A stretch of DNA of 64,000 nt from Unio delphinus (taxonomy: Eukaryota; Mollusca; Bivalvia; Unionida; Unionidae). Each line of letters begins with the position of its first letter. Within the stretch, counting starts at the first letter, position 1. The translations under genes were made by a program, and so were the position numbers. The notes under the pieces were generated by a model. It did no database searches. It had not been told where the DNA came from and saw only the letters and a list, made by a program, of their open reading frames with translations. The stretch is from the NCBI GenBank assembly GCA_029339505.1, contig JAQISU010000022.1, positions 12,354,001 to 12,418,000 on the forward strand, given 5' to 3'. Shown here piece after piece: positions 8,242 through 16,475 of the stretch.

Positions 8242-9654
8242 TCAAAGATTTTCTACTGGTGCATCTACCACTCTCATTCTTCCTCCAACACCTTCGAGTA
8301 GCATTGATTTATCACTGAGAATGACAGCAACCGCTCTATAATCAGCAATAGCACCACGAGTCACATTAGCTCTAAAGTGTATATCAACAACAGATTGTCT
8401 CATCAAATCGAGATGTTCCAGTGAGAAGTAATAGATCGGATACAGATTTTTAAAATCATATTGTGATATTTGCAAGCCAGTATCCACATTTTGATCGCGT
8501 GCCATAAATGACAACAGACGATGATAAACTCGTGCAATATGATTTTCTGTGTAATTAAGTTGTATATCCTCGGATGGTTCCTGTTGGCCGTTTATTCTCA
8601 GTGAGACGTCTTTCACACCTAATTGATCAAATATCATATGACTGAAACGTTGATCGCCAACTCGTGCGTTATCCTGTAACGCAATAAATATATGACGTGG
8701 CGCAGAAACGCCTTGTTTTGATGCTAGCTTCCAAGTGAATAACCCGTTGATATTTGATTGTTTAACATCTGTACTCACGGTTAGCCAACTCAACAACGAC
8801 TTTCCTCCTTGGTCCATAAATGATAGTAATCGTTCTTCTGCGGTGATTGCTGGAGTCAACACTGGCATCCACAATGATATTTTTGTTAAATTGACTTTAC
8901 CAGCATCAGCATTTGGATTTGCATTGTCTGCTGGAATCCTCCAGATTGCGTCACTATCATCACTCTTTCGTACAAGCGATACTGTATGCTTCGCCCCGTA
9001 GATAACTTTTCTGACGTTTCTACAGAATCCAAATATGTGATGCAGTGGAATCGCGCATGAAAATGATTTACGCGCTCCTTGCAACATTGAAATACGTGTT
9101 GCAGCTCCTAGATTGAAATTAACATCGTTGTTTATAATCATATCTTCGGCATCAATATTAGCGGTGCCAGCACTATTCTTTGGTCGTCTTACAACAAATT
9201 GATTTCCTCCAGCGGTATTTTTATTATCCTTTGCAAACATCATAGAAGGTCCTGCTGATCTTGTATAATCATCAGAATATCTCGCTAACCCGATTATTGT
9301 TGTAGCCACATCAACATCGCGATCTATCGCCTCAATTTCTTTTCCATCAATGAGATATTTTGCACTCTCAAATAACGCCATGATACCATTATTGACAAAA
9401 CTGACTTGAGTACCAGCTGGATACGGTGCTGGTACAGCAGGAGTATCAGCAGCTGTTACAATTTCTCCTTCTACTTCAATAAACGCTTCACAGGGCAAAA
9501 AGTATTTACTGGTATCATGGACTTGAAGATTAATTCTTGCTCGACTATTTGAGTCTATGGCATGATAGGCGTAATATTGATAATCGCGAACAGAATCATC
9601 CTTGCGAACTGGGGCATCTATATCAAACGCTGGATCAGGTGACTGTTTGAACAT
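8242..9654 (-). CDS. Major capsid protein (hexon-like)
   Basis: 470 residues, an intact frame from ATG 9654 to TGA. Length and features fit the double-jelly-roll major capsid proteins of Polintons and adintoviruses. Recognisable blocks: the N-terminal VRDYQYYAYH; IPLHHIFGFC at ~200 followed by YGAKHTVSLVRK; and the C-terminal NLYPIYYFSLEHLD with VDIHFRANV. It would form the trimeric capsomer of an icosahedral shell. It is the longest gene in the minus-strand block and is flanked by small virion proteins and the protease, the usual Polinton neighbourhood. An ATCG-TAAA-CGAT palindrome lies 33-44 bp upstream. No lesion seen. Confidence 0.9.
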   Translation of the reverse strand: MFKQSPDPAFDIDAPVRKDDSVRDYQYYAYHAIDSNSRARINLQVHDTSKYFLPCEAFIEVEGEIVTAADTPAVPAPYPAGTQVSFVNNGIMALFESAKYLIDGKEIEAIDRDVDVATTIIGLARYSDDYTRSAGPSMMFAKDNKNTAGGNQFVVRRPKNSAGTANIDAEDMIINNDVNFNLGAATRISMLQGARKSFSCAIPLHHIFGFCRNVRKVIYGAKHTVSLVRKSDDSDAIWRIPADNANPNADAGKVNLTKISLWMPVLTPAITAEERLLSFMDQGGKSLLSWLTVSTDVKQSNINGLFTWKLASKQGVSAPRHIFIALQDNARVGDQRFSHMIFDQLGVKDVSLRINGQQEPSEDIQLNYTENHIARVYHRLLSFMARDQNVDTGLQISQYDFKNLYPIYYFSLEHLDLMRQSVVDIHFRANVTRGAIADYRAVAVILSDKSMLLEGVGGRMRVVDAPVENL

Positions 9655-9686
9655 TTTATTCTATTTATCAGAGTCTAAATAGTGAG

Positions 9687-9698
9687 ATCGTAAACGAT
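9687..9698 (-). promoter_or_regulatory. Palindrome upstream of the major capsid gene
   Basis: ATCG-TAAA-CGAT, 33-44 bp before the capsid ATG. It is the third member of the AAATCG/CGATTT-type set found upstream of minus-strand starts. Confidence 0.4.
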
Positions 9699-9708
9699 TT
9701 TTCCATTT

Positions 9709-10140
9709 TCATCGTCGTAGTTTTTTAAAGCCACTTCCTGCTATCATATTTGCAATATTGCTTTGGTCGGGGGTTAAAGCCATCGACGCTAATTTTTCGT
9801 CTACTGCGTTATTTATAATTCTACTAACACTTGCAGGCATCTCTGCTGTAGATGGTAACGGTTTCTTTTTTCGTCTCACTAATGATGTTAATTTATTCTT
9901 CGCAGTTGAAAACGCTTTTCCAGCAAAATCTCCAACAGCACTAATACCCTTATCACGAATAACATCAATGGCTTTCATTCCTAGTTGTTTAGCCAACGGC
10001 ATCACTTTTGGAGCCATTCTCGCAAATAACCCTGCAATGGTATTGCCTAAACCATCTCCGTAGTATGCTCTATAAACTGGAAACCGTGAATTAACTACGT
10101 AGACGGGGGTTGGTTTATCATGATTGTAGTGTATGATCAT
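9709..10140 (-). CDS. Small basic virion protein (pVI/pX-like)
   Basis: 143 residues. Near residue 28 is GDGLGN, followed by an amphipathic stretch (IAGLFARMAPKVMPLAK). The glycine-rich motif resembles adenain cleavage sites, which favour glycine near the cut, so this may be a protease substrate. A basic middle part (LVRRKKK) could bind DNA. The C-terminal 40 residues end GSGFKKLRR. Position directly upstream of the capsid gene and the composition fit a minor or core protein of Polinton virions. Specific identity is inference. The reading frame is intact. Confidence 0.6.
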   Translation of the reverse strand: MIIHYNHDKPTPVYVVNSRFPVYRAYYGDGLGNTIAGLFARMAPKVMPLAKQLGMKAIDVIRDKGISAVGDFAGKAFSTAKNKLTSLVRRKKKPLPSTAEMPASVSRIINNAVDEKLASMALTPDQSNIANMIAGSGFKKLRR

Positions 10141-10146
10141 TCTTTG

Positions 10147-10185
10147 AAATCAGAAACAATTTTTCAATTGGAAACGCTAGCGTTT
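10147..10185 (-). promoter_or_regulatory. Shared 5' leader motif with AAACGCTAGCGTTT palindrome
   Basis: Contains CAGAAACAATTTTTCAATTG, repeated exactly upstream of the 11167 gene, and the perfect palindrome AAACGCTAGCGTTT (10172-10185), 32-45 bp before the ATG at 10140. Probably a promoter or operator used by structural genes. Confidence 0.5.
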
Positions 10186-10202
10186 TTATTCAGTCTCGGT
10201 GA

Positions 10203-11167
10203 TTAATCACTGTGATACCCACTTTCCACTAACTCGTCAATGAAATCTCGATATGTGCTGATATCCATGATACCACCCTGAAATAATCGTCTACAGATAT
10301 CAGCTGCTTCATTAATTATTTCCGGTGAGTTGTTTCCAGCTCGGAAACCTCCTACAAGAACTTCTAATCGTGATATATCATTGATAACACTACCAGGACA
10401 TGAAATCCTTGGATTCTCACTGGAATCTTGCAATCCGCTTCCGCTATAACCCATTGCTACATCCATTTTTTCCATTTCTTCTAAATTGGCTTTTTGTAAA
10501 TAATCAAGAATATCATCATCATCAGGTGGTAGTTGTTGTTTTTTAGGAGAGTAGAGTACTTTCTTTGCAGGTTGCTGTCGCCGCCTCGGTTTTTGTTCTT
10601 CATATTTTTATACACTATACCCACCACATTGATATATTCGATGTATGATGCACTATCGGTATCAATTTGACTTTTTTTAATTTTGATTTTGTAGAATATA
10701 TCAGCCCAGTGAGTTATATTTCTAACATATTTATGATGTTTTGGTTTCAACCATTTTTTTCTGTTTTCATAGGACGTAACAACAAGCGCAGGAATTTCTG
10801 CTGGATCAGTCTTATCAATTTCTGCTAACCCTTCCTCGTTCAATCTCACGCGTAAACCATCAACTGTTCTTTTTGATTCTATTTTTTGTACGGCCTGTTC
10901 TGTTTGTTCAGTTTTCGCTGATATTTTTTCGAGTTCACCGATAACAGATTTCCCCGTCTCGGGAACATCTCCCAGTATAGCACGCTCTATCTCCTTCGTT
11001 GCTGTTGTTACTGGTTTAAACAATTATTCAGATCCCGCAGCAAAATCAGTCTGAAGACTCTGTCGTTGTTGCAGTTTATTCCGTACAGAGTCACGAATTG
11101 GTACAAATCTCCTGATTGCATCCAGTCGTTCACGAGCCAATCGGGTTGTTAATGCCTCATTGACCAT
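10203..11167 (-). pseudogene. Structural-block gene broken by a stop and a frameshift
   Basis: Once a gene of about 320 codons from ATG 11167 to TAA 10203. Two lesions are visible. An in-frame TAA sits at 11024-11026. A frame change occurs in an A5 run near 10610, after which the other frame continues to 10203. The relic at 41 kb carries a homologue whose corresponding position is CAA and whose blocks match (LFKPVTTAT, EEGL, IDK, NKYIKN, THW), supporting both the long original gene and the stop as a change. The N-terminal ~50 residues are helical and basic (TRLARERLDAIRRF). The C-terminal part has a D4 run and a conserved-looking FIDELVESGYHSD end. No domain is recognised. A leader repeat precedes the ATG. 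Confidence 0.75.
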
Positions 11168-11463
11168 TATTTAAAATCAGAAACAATTTTTCAATTGTAA
11201 AACAATTTTTCAATCCGACCTAACACGATCATAGAAGCGTTATTTCATCGTGATACACCTTCGTTCATCGATGGGGAAAGTGTCCAAATTGTATATAAAA
11301 TAATAATAATATCACACTTTCCCCACTTTTCCATTGATCAATCCGAACCAGCCATCAATTTTTTATTCACTGATTTCAACAGTTTTAATCAAAAAATGCT
11401 AAAAAAAAATTAAAATCTCTATGAGGGACGGTCACAATCAAATAATGATAAATGGTTGGTCAA
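11168..11463. promoter_or_regulatory. Intergenic region with leader repeat and hairpin
   Basis: No gene. 11174-11197 repeats the leader motif of the 10140 gene. At 11273-11324 an 11-bp perfect stem (GGGGAAAGTGT / ACACTTTCCCC) encloses a 30-nt AT-rich loop. It lies between two minus-strand genes, so it could end the upstream transcript or be a protein or replication site. Confidence 0.5.
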
Positions 11464-11865
11464 TCAAAATTGTTCATTTTCTTGAATTAACGCCCGTAGG
11501 TTTCTAACTTTAGAATTAACCTCCTTTTTCAATTCGTATTCGTACCCCAATTCTTTTCGTATTCGTTCTACGATGGTATACAACGGAGCGAACACACTTA
11601 CGTCACTGGAAAATGCGAGAGAGTCCCGAATAGAATTCTGAATTCTTTTGATGAGCGCATACTTCTTTGGTAGCATATATTTATTGTTGTTAACTCCGTA
11701 TTCTATATCCTGAAAATCAGACATGATTTGATCAGGATTTAACCCATCTGATAGTTCAATATCCCAACTTTTCAATTTTGAAATCTCGGATATGATGCTA
11801 TTCATGTTTTCAGAATTCATTATTCTATAATAATGATATATTTCTGAATGAAAAATATGACGCAT
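11464..11865 (-). CDS. Unknown helical protein
   Basis: 133 residues, mostly predicted helical and charged, with no cysteines and no recognised motif. An internal ATG at residue 16 (MNSENMNS) may be the real start. The listed start overlaps the upstream HNH gene's stop by one base, suggesting translational coupling or simply tight packing. It sits between the structural block and the endonuclease/zinc-protein pair. Intact frame, function unknown. Confidence 0.5.
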   Translation of the reverse strand: MRHIFHSEIYHYYRIMNSENMNSIISEISKLKSWDIELSDGLNPDQIMSDFQDIEYGVNNNKYMLPKKYALIKRIQNSIRDSLAFSSDVSVFAPLYTIVERIRKELGYEYELKKEVNSKVRNLRALIQENEQF

Positions 11866-12356
11866 TAGACATAACTAAATCGAATTTTCTGTCCGCGATT
11901 TTTTGAAAACGCAGATCGATAAACCCCCTCTGCAACATATCGTACTGAGGCTCTACAAATATCGAAGTGCCTACCGGCTTCATATAATGATTGAAATATT
12001 TTTTCTTCGTTAGTTATTGTATTCAAAGATTTTACGGGTCTCGCTTTATTTGAACAAGTGCCAGTCTCTCCTCTTTTCAAATTCTCACTTTGTGTGATAG
12101 CTTGCAGATTTGATAAAGAATTGTTTTTCGGATTAGAATCCTTGTGATCAATGACAGAATCATCCTCGATCAATCCATGGAAACACTCGTACACGAAACG
12201 ATGGCAGTAATATGTCTTCTTTCCAGCACCAACCATCAAATACCCTTGATTATTCACAGAACCAACTGGTTTCTTCAGTCTGCGGTTTCTTACAACACCA
12301 TCACTTGATGCTTCATAATTTGTGATCACAGGGTGTGGTCTGAATTCTTGGTTCAT
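11865..12356 (-). CDS. Free-standing HNH endonuclease with NUMOD segments
   Basis: 163 residues with the layout of phage- and algal-virus-type homing endonucleases. An N-terminal NUMOD4-like part (YEASSDGVVRNRR, ~14-26) comes first. An HNH core follows: CHRFVYECFHG at 51-61, VIDHKDSNPKNNSLSNLQ at 68-84, with Asp70/His71 and the Asn residues as likely metal-site residues. A C-terminal NUMOD1-like DNA-binding helix region lies at ~107-145 (IFQSLYEAGRHFDI, then ASVRYVAEG). It would nick or cut DNA, most likely to promote its own spread or assist recombination. It is intact and is not inside an intron or intein here. Family assignment is from motifs. The biological role is inference. Confidence 0.85.
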   Translation of the reverse strand: MNQEFRPHPVITNYEASSDGVVRNRRLKKPVGSVNNQGYLMVGAGKKTYYCHRFVYECFHGLIEDDSVIDHKDSNPKNNSLSNLQAITQSENLKRGETGTCSNKARPVKSLNTITNEEKIFQSLYEAGRHFDICRASVRYVAEGVYRSAFSKNRGQKIRFSYV

Positions 12357-12368
12357 TTATATATTATA

Positions 12369-12749
12369 CTATTGTTTGTCTAATTCATCGTTTGGTTCAA
12401 TAATGAATCTTTCAATGTAGTCTTGAGGGGTTCTTATGATTTTATCCTTGATGTTGTCAGGGTCAAGGACCTTTTCAGGGTCAAAATTTCTGATTGATTG
12501 TCCATTTTTTATTCTTTTATCATAATATCGCTTCAACTCCCTGTATCGCTTACCACCACAATTTAGACACAACTGAGATTTTCCCCTGACCCCAACTCCA
12601 CATAGAATACAGGGTAACGGACCAAGGCTTCCACGACGAAAGCTTTGCATATGATACCCACAAAACTCATTTCTGCATGATTCGTTACACGGGGTTACTG
12701 ATCCAATCATAAGCCACTTGCAGTGATTCATTATATAAAAATCTTTCAT
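12369..12749 (-). CDS. Zinc-binding protein, two Cys clusters
   Basis: 126 residues. First cluster: Cys10, Cys21, Cys25, Cys30 and His33. Second: Cys47-x2-Cys50 and Cys61-x2-Cys64, a zinc-ribbon spacing (CILCG...CLNCGG). The rest is charged and helical. Such small double-cluster proteins in large DNA viruses and Polintons may be regulators of transcription or nucleic-acid binders. I cannot say which. The start lies 25 bp from the polymerase-side frame on the plus strand (12774), so the short AT-rich gap is probably a divergent promoter. MNHCKW at residue 7 is an alternative start. Confidence 0.65.
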   Translation of the reverse strand: MKDFYIMNHCKWLMIGSVTPCNESCRNEFCGYHMQSFRRGSLGPLPCILCGVGVRGKSQLCLNCGGKRYRELKRYYDKRIKNGQSIRNFDPEKVLDPDNIKDKIIRTPQDYIERFIIEPNDELDKQ

Positions 12750-12814
12750 TTAAATGCTTGTTTTAATTATAGCATGAGGTAATTAAGGAGAACGCCTTCG
12801 AAAAATGCTGATAA

Positions 12815-13250
12815 GGAGTTTAAGAGATTATTAAAAATCAATCCTAGATTTAATCTCGATAGACCCAAAAAACGTCCAATAGACGGAAACATGAAAGAGT
12901 TTAAGAGATTATTAAAAATCAATCCTAGATTTAATCTCGATAGACCCAAAAAACGTCCAATAGACGGAAACATGAAAGAGTTTAAGAGATTATTAAAAAT
13001 CAATCCTAGATTTAATCTCGATAAACCCAAAAAACGTCCAATAGACGGAAACATGAAAGAGTTTAAGAGATTATTAAAAATCAATCCTAGATTTAATCTC
13101 GATAGACCAAAAAAACGTAACAAGAGATTATTGAAAATCAATCCTAGATTTAATCTCGATAAACCCAAAAAACGTCCAATAGACGGAAACATGAAAGAGT
13201 TTAAGAGATTATTAAAAATCAATCCTAGATTTAATCTCGATAAACCAAAA
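12815..13250 (+). repeat. 81-bp in-frame tandem repeats at the polymerase N-terminus
   Basis: Six copies, one cut to 57 bp. Unit starts are at 12891, 12972, 13053 and 13191 (exact 81-bp steps, then 138 = 81+57). Each full unit encodes 27 basic residues containing EFKRLLKINPRFNLD and PKKRPIDGNMK. The relic at 2.7 kb has only one equivalent, so expansion is specific to this copy or lineage. Confidence 0.93.
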
Positions 13251-14894
13251 AAAACGTTCAAGAGAGATTACCCCTGGAAAGATGCTCAATTCAATCTCGA
13301 TATAGTTTCTAATACACCAAAGAATACAATTCTTGATAAAGCCATGATTAGTAAAATCAGAGACTGTTTTAATGAATTCAAGCGTGATGGAGCATCTTAT
13401 TGTTGGTCAACATTTCGAATTGATGGTGTTGTTGATGCTACCATGACTGATGAAAAAGCAGCAGTGATAATTTCACGTGTTGGGGAAAAACGGCATTTTT
13501 TCCGAATCAAATTCATTATCGAAGTCGATGGCAAATGGATTATTAGGGATAAATTTGAACCAATCCTTAAGAATAAAAAAGCTGTCATTGTGAGTAGAGA
13601 TTCCAAACCAGGAATTCTAACCGGAATCGATAAGCCATACTACGAAAGATCTTATCCCGTAACAGCAATGGTTTATGGGATATATCCGTTAAATGATAAA
13701 CCCGATATCGCAAAACTAGCTCCTATGAAACATTCTAGTTCACTGAATTGTGTAGCAGAACGAATAATAGAACACTTCACAAATGCATCCCGAGGAAATA
13801 AACTAACTGATCTAAGACGAAAAAAAATAACCGAGTGGGAATTAACGGTAAAACAGCACGGTGCAAAGATTTCTGATATAGCTAAATTAGAAGCATCATT
13901 AAAATTCCCAATACCAGTAACAACAATAACCGGAGAAGTATTATACGAACCGAAATATCAATCGCGAGGAGCCCCAATACAGATTATTGATCATAACAAA
14001 CACGCGTGGACACCTGCGGTAACAATATTTCCACGAGAACGAACCGTGAGATATATCCCTAAGGAGTTCGTCGGGGATGTTTTCTATGAAGAGAGATTAT
14101 TCGATGCTATTCATGCGTTGTGTAAGGATGATCCTGTGTCAGTGTGGTTACTTAGAAGTGATGAAGAATTCGATCAATTTGTAAAACCAAATGGTGAATT
14201 ATATCGCATTGAAGAATTAGAGAACAGAATGAGAAAAATCGCTAGTGATTTTTCACCGGAGAATTCCCATGAAAAACTACTCACGGATAGTTTTACTATT
14301 CCATCAGTGATAGCTCACTTCGCAAGAGAAAAAAACTCATGGCGTCCAACACGAAGTGATTTTCTCGAGGATGTTAAATTGAGTTGCGTCGGATTTGGTC
14401 ATGGAGGACTGTGGAATACGAAATACTCACGTGATGGTATGATTTCAATTGATATAGCCGCGTGTTATCCCGGAAGTTTTCTCGGATATGGAGAATGCGC
14501 TGAGTACTTCAAACGATTTGGACACCCCACGCATGAAATGACTCGTGTTGCGATTAATGGACCATTGCCTGATTTTGATTTAACCGGATTCGCTCGTGTG
14601 ATATCATTTGAATTAGCTACAGGGTTACATCCGTGTAGTTATGTTTGGCTCGGTAGACACCTATCTGAAAAACACTGGATGCCAATAGTGCTATTGAGAT
14701 ATATGATTGATTGTGGTATGCTAATATCGTTGATTGTTTCCGAGGCTATTATATGCTATCGAGCTCAGAAAGAAGTTTGGCTACCACAACCCGATCTAGA
14801 TAGAATAATCAACGAACTACGAAAACAGTTTCCAGATTTCAGTGAAGAAGAAATCATAAATTGGTCTAAGAAGTTATTTGAAATTAAAAAATAA
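12891..14894 (+). CDS. DNA polymerase B, N-terminal and motif-A part
   Basis: 667 codons ending at TAA 14892-14894. After the basic repeats and a folded N-terminal region (YERSYPVTAMVYGIYPL, NCVAERIIEHF, GHGGLWN), polymerase motif A appears as SIDIAACYPGS around residue 520, with Asp521 the likely metal ligand. FGHPTHEMTR follows. Only half a polymerase is here: motif C lies beyond the stop in the same frame. The frame stays open upstream of the ATG back to a TAA at 12780, which itself follows ATG-AGG at 12774, so the start is uncertain. The relic at 2.76 kb starts at a MEKFK equivalent, which favours an MKEF start in the repeats. Protein-primed replication is the family's usual mode. Confidence 0.8.
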   Translation: MKEFKRLLKINPRFNLDRPKKRPIDGNMKEFKRLLKINPRFNLDKPKKRPIDGNMKEFKRLLKINPRFNLDRPKKRNKRLLKINPRFNLDKPKKRPIDGNMKEFKRLLKINPRFNLDKPKKTFKRDYPWKDAQFNLDIVSNTPKNTILDKAMISKIRDCFNEFKRDGASYCWSTFRIDGVVDATMTDEKAAVIISRVGEKRHFFRIKFIIEVDGKWIIRDKFEPILKNKKAVIVSRDSKPGILTGIDKPYYERSYPVTAMVYGIYPLNDKPDIAKLAPMKHSSSLNCVAERIIEHFTNASRGNKLTDLRRKKITEWELTVKQHGAKISDIAKLEASLKFPIPVTTITGEVLYEPKYQSRGAPIQIIDHNKHAWTPAVTIFPRERTVRYIPKEFVGDVFYEERLFDAIHALCKDDPVSVWLLRSDEEFDQFVKPNGELYRIEELENRMRKIASDFSPENSHEKLLTDSFTIPSVIAHFAREKNSWRPTRSDFLEDVKLSCVGFGHGGLWNTKYSRDGMISIDIAACYPGSFLGYGECAEYFKRFGHPTHEMTRVAINGPLPDFDLTGFARVISFELATGLHPCSYVWLGRHLSEKHWMPIVLLRYMIDCGMLISLIVSEAIICYRAQKEVWLPQPDLDRIINELRKQFPDFSEEEIINWSKKLFEIKK

Positions 14895-16475
14895 CAAGCA
14901 AAAGATCTCGGAAGAAGAATAATCGGTAAATTTACCCAGGGTGGACGATACGACAACGCAAAATACTCTTCGCGGTTGATCATAGATGTCGCTGAATACG
15001 ATTTTATTGTAGCGGATTTAATGAAACAGGGAAAACTTGTATCCCGTAAGGATGCTTTTCTATCCAATGGTGAGAAATTAGGTACGGTTGTTACCTACTG
15101 TGATGGATATAATTCCCAGTACACACATTTGAGAAGTTCAATGTTAGCCTATGCTTCTATTAATCTATTTTCGATGATAAATAGATTTCCTAATACCGCG
15201 GTTAGAGTGGCCACTGATTCGATGTATATACACAATAAGTACAAATCAGCTGTAGCTAAATTCACAGATCCCGAAGAAAATTGGGGGCGTTGGCGATTTA
15301 AAAAGGAGATGCTACATGAGTATTGTGAATCCGCAGACGTTGACATGGATGATAAATATCTTTGTTGTAACCGTATTGAAATTCAATCAGAACTTTCTAA
15401 TGCACCACTGGTATCTGATCCAGTATGTAGATATAAGACAGTTTATTTAAACGGTTGTGGTGGGTCAGGAAAGACAACTCGTGCAATTGAATTATTTCGT
15501 CGTGGAAACGCTAGCGTTTCTAACATGATTGTGCTAACACCGACTCACAGACTCGCCAGAGAGATGATACAACGAGGGGAAAATGCTTGCACTTATCACA
15601 GCTTCTTTCGATGGAAGGGTGACAAATGGACTCCTGATCGAATGGGTGATAAATTCATTCCTGAAATCATAATCTGGGATGAAATATGCACAGTGTCATT
15701 AGATGTATTGAAAACATTTCTTGAGTGGTTGTTAAACAAAAACACAAAAGTCGTCATGTGCGGGGATCACGGCCAACCACCACCATTTGTCGGTGCATCT
15801 CCACATGAATGGTTAAAGGGTTTTGTAGACTACTATGAAGAAATCACCACTGATTATAGATCACTTGATGAACGATTACGCGAGTTCAAAGCGCTAATTA
15901 GATTACAACCGGATAGAATTCAATGCGAAATAGCGCGTGAAGTGATTTCAGAAACCCCAATGAATGATTTCTGGGAAGCGTGGAGACCAAACGATTTGAT
16001 CATTGCAAGTAGAAAAATAGTCAGGAATACACTTCAGATGAAGTTATTTGAATTGCATAAAGAAAAATTTGCAACGCTTCCAGTACCCCTTTGTTATAGG
16101 CCATCGGATACACGAAAACAGAATATTGAAGTTGATATTCCAGGACAGAGTGAAAAACAAATTCTCGTATTAAATGATATTGTGCTGGTTGATATCAATG
16201 TCGTTGAAGATGCATTGCGTGCTAATAAATCCCCGTGGACGCTAGGATACGCAGCAACAATACACTCTTCACAGGGATTGACTATATCGAATACAATTGT
16301 TTGGATGGTGGATAATCACATCGAATGGTCAAATTTAGTCTATCTCGCAGTATCCAGAGTACGAAACATAAATCAACTTCGAAGAGTTGTTTTCGATGAT
16401 AATGACACAACAATAAGTGATATTGATGTTAGCATCATTAATAAAAAACTCTCCGGTTACAAACAACAGGACTAA
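14895..16475 (+). CDS. Polymerase C-terminal part fused to SF1 helicase
   Basis: Continues the preceding frame directly after its TAA with no ATG nearby, so it needs readthrough or reflects a nonsense mutation. The first ~150 codons finish the polymerase (GKFTQGG, YTHLRSSMLAYA, then motif C as VRVATDSMYI near 15201-15225, with Ala in place of the first Asp of the usual DTDS). A superfamily 1 helicase follows: Walker A GGSGKTT (~15460), TPTHRLA, motif II IIWDE (~15670), motif III GDHGQPPP (~15765), and the C-terminal HSSQGLT and YLAVSRVR. It would unwind DNA ahead of the polymerase. It ends at TAA 16473-16475, after which the frame continues into an HNH domain. Confidence 0.82.
   Translation, partial: QAKDLGRRIIGKFTQGGRYDNAKYSSRLIIDVAEYDFIVADLMKQGKLVSRKDAFLSNGEKLGTVVTYCDGYNSQYTHLRSSMLAYASINLFSMINRFPNTAVRVATDSMYIHNKYKSAVAKFTDPEENWGRWRFKKEMLHEYCESADVDMDDKYLCCNRIEIQSELSNAPLVSDPVCRYKTVYLNGCGGSGKTTRAIELFRRGNASVSNMIVLTPTHRLAREMIQRGENACTYHSFFRWKGDKWTPDRMGDKFIPEIIIWDEICTVSLDVLKTFLEWLLNKNTKVVMCGDHGQPPPFVGASPHEWLKGFVDYYEEITTDYRSLDERLREFKALIRLQPDRIQCEIAREVISETPMNDFWEAWRPNDLIIASRKIVRNTLQMKLFELHKEKFATLPVPLCYRPSDTRKQNIEVDIPGQSEKQILVLNDIVLVDINVVEDALRANKSPWTLGYAATIHSSQGLTISNTIVWMVDNHIEWSNLVYLAVSRVRNINQLRRVVFDDNDTTISDIDVSIINKKLSGYKQQD

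Noticed and set aside
12815..13250. CRISPR array
   Set aside because: The units are contiguous in-frame coding repeats without variable spacers, in an animal genome.
12767..13261. 164-codon minus-strand frame of leucine-rich repeats
   Set aside because: It is the antisense shadow of the 81-bp repeats in the polymerase gene.
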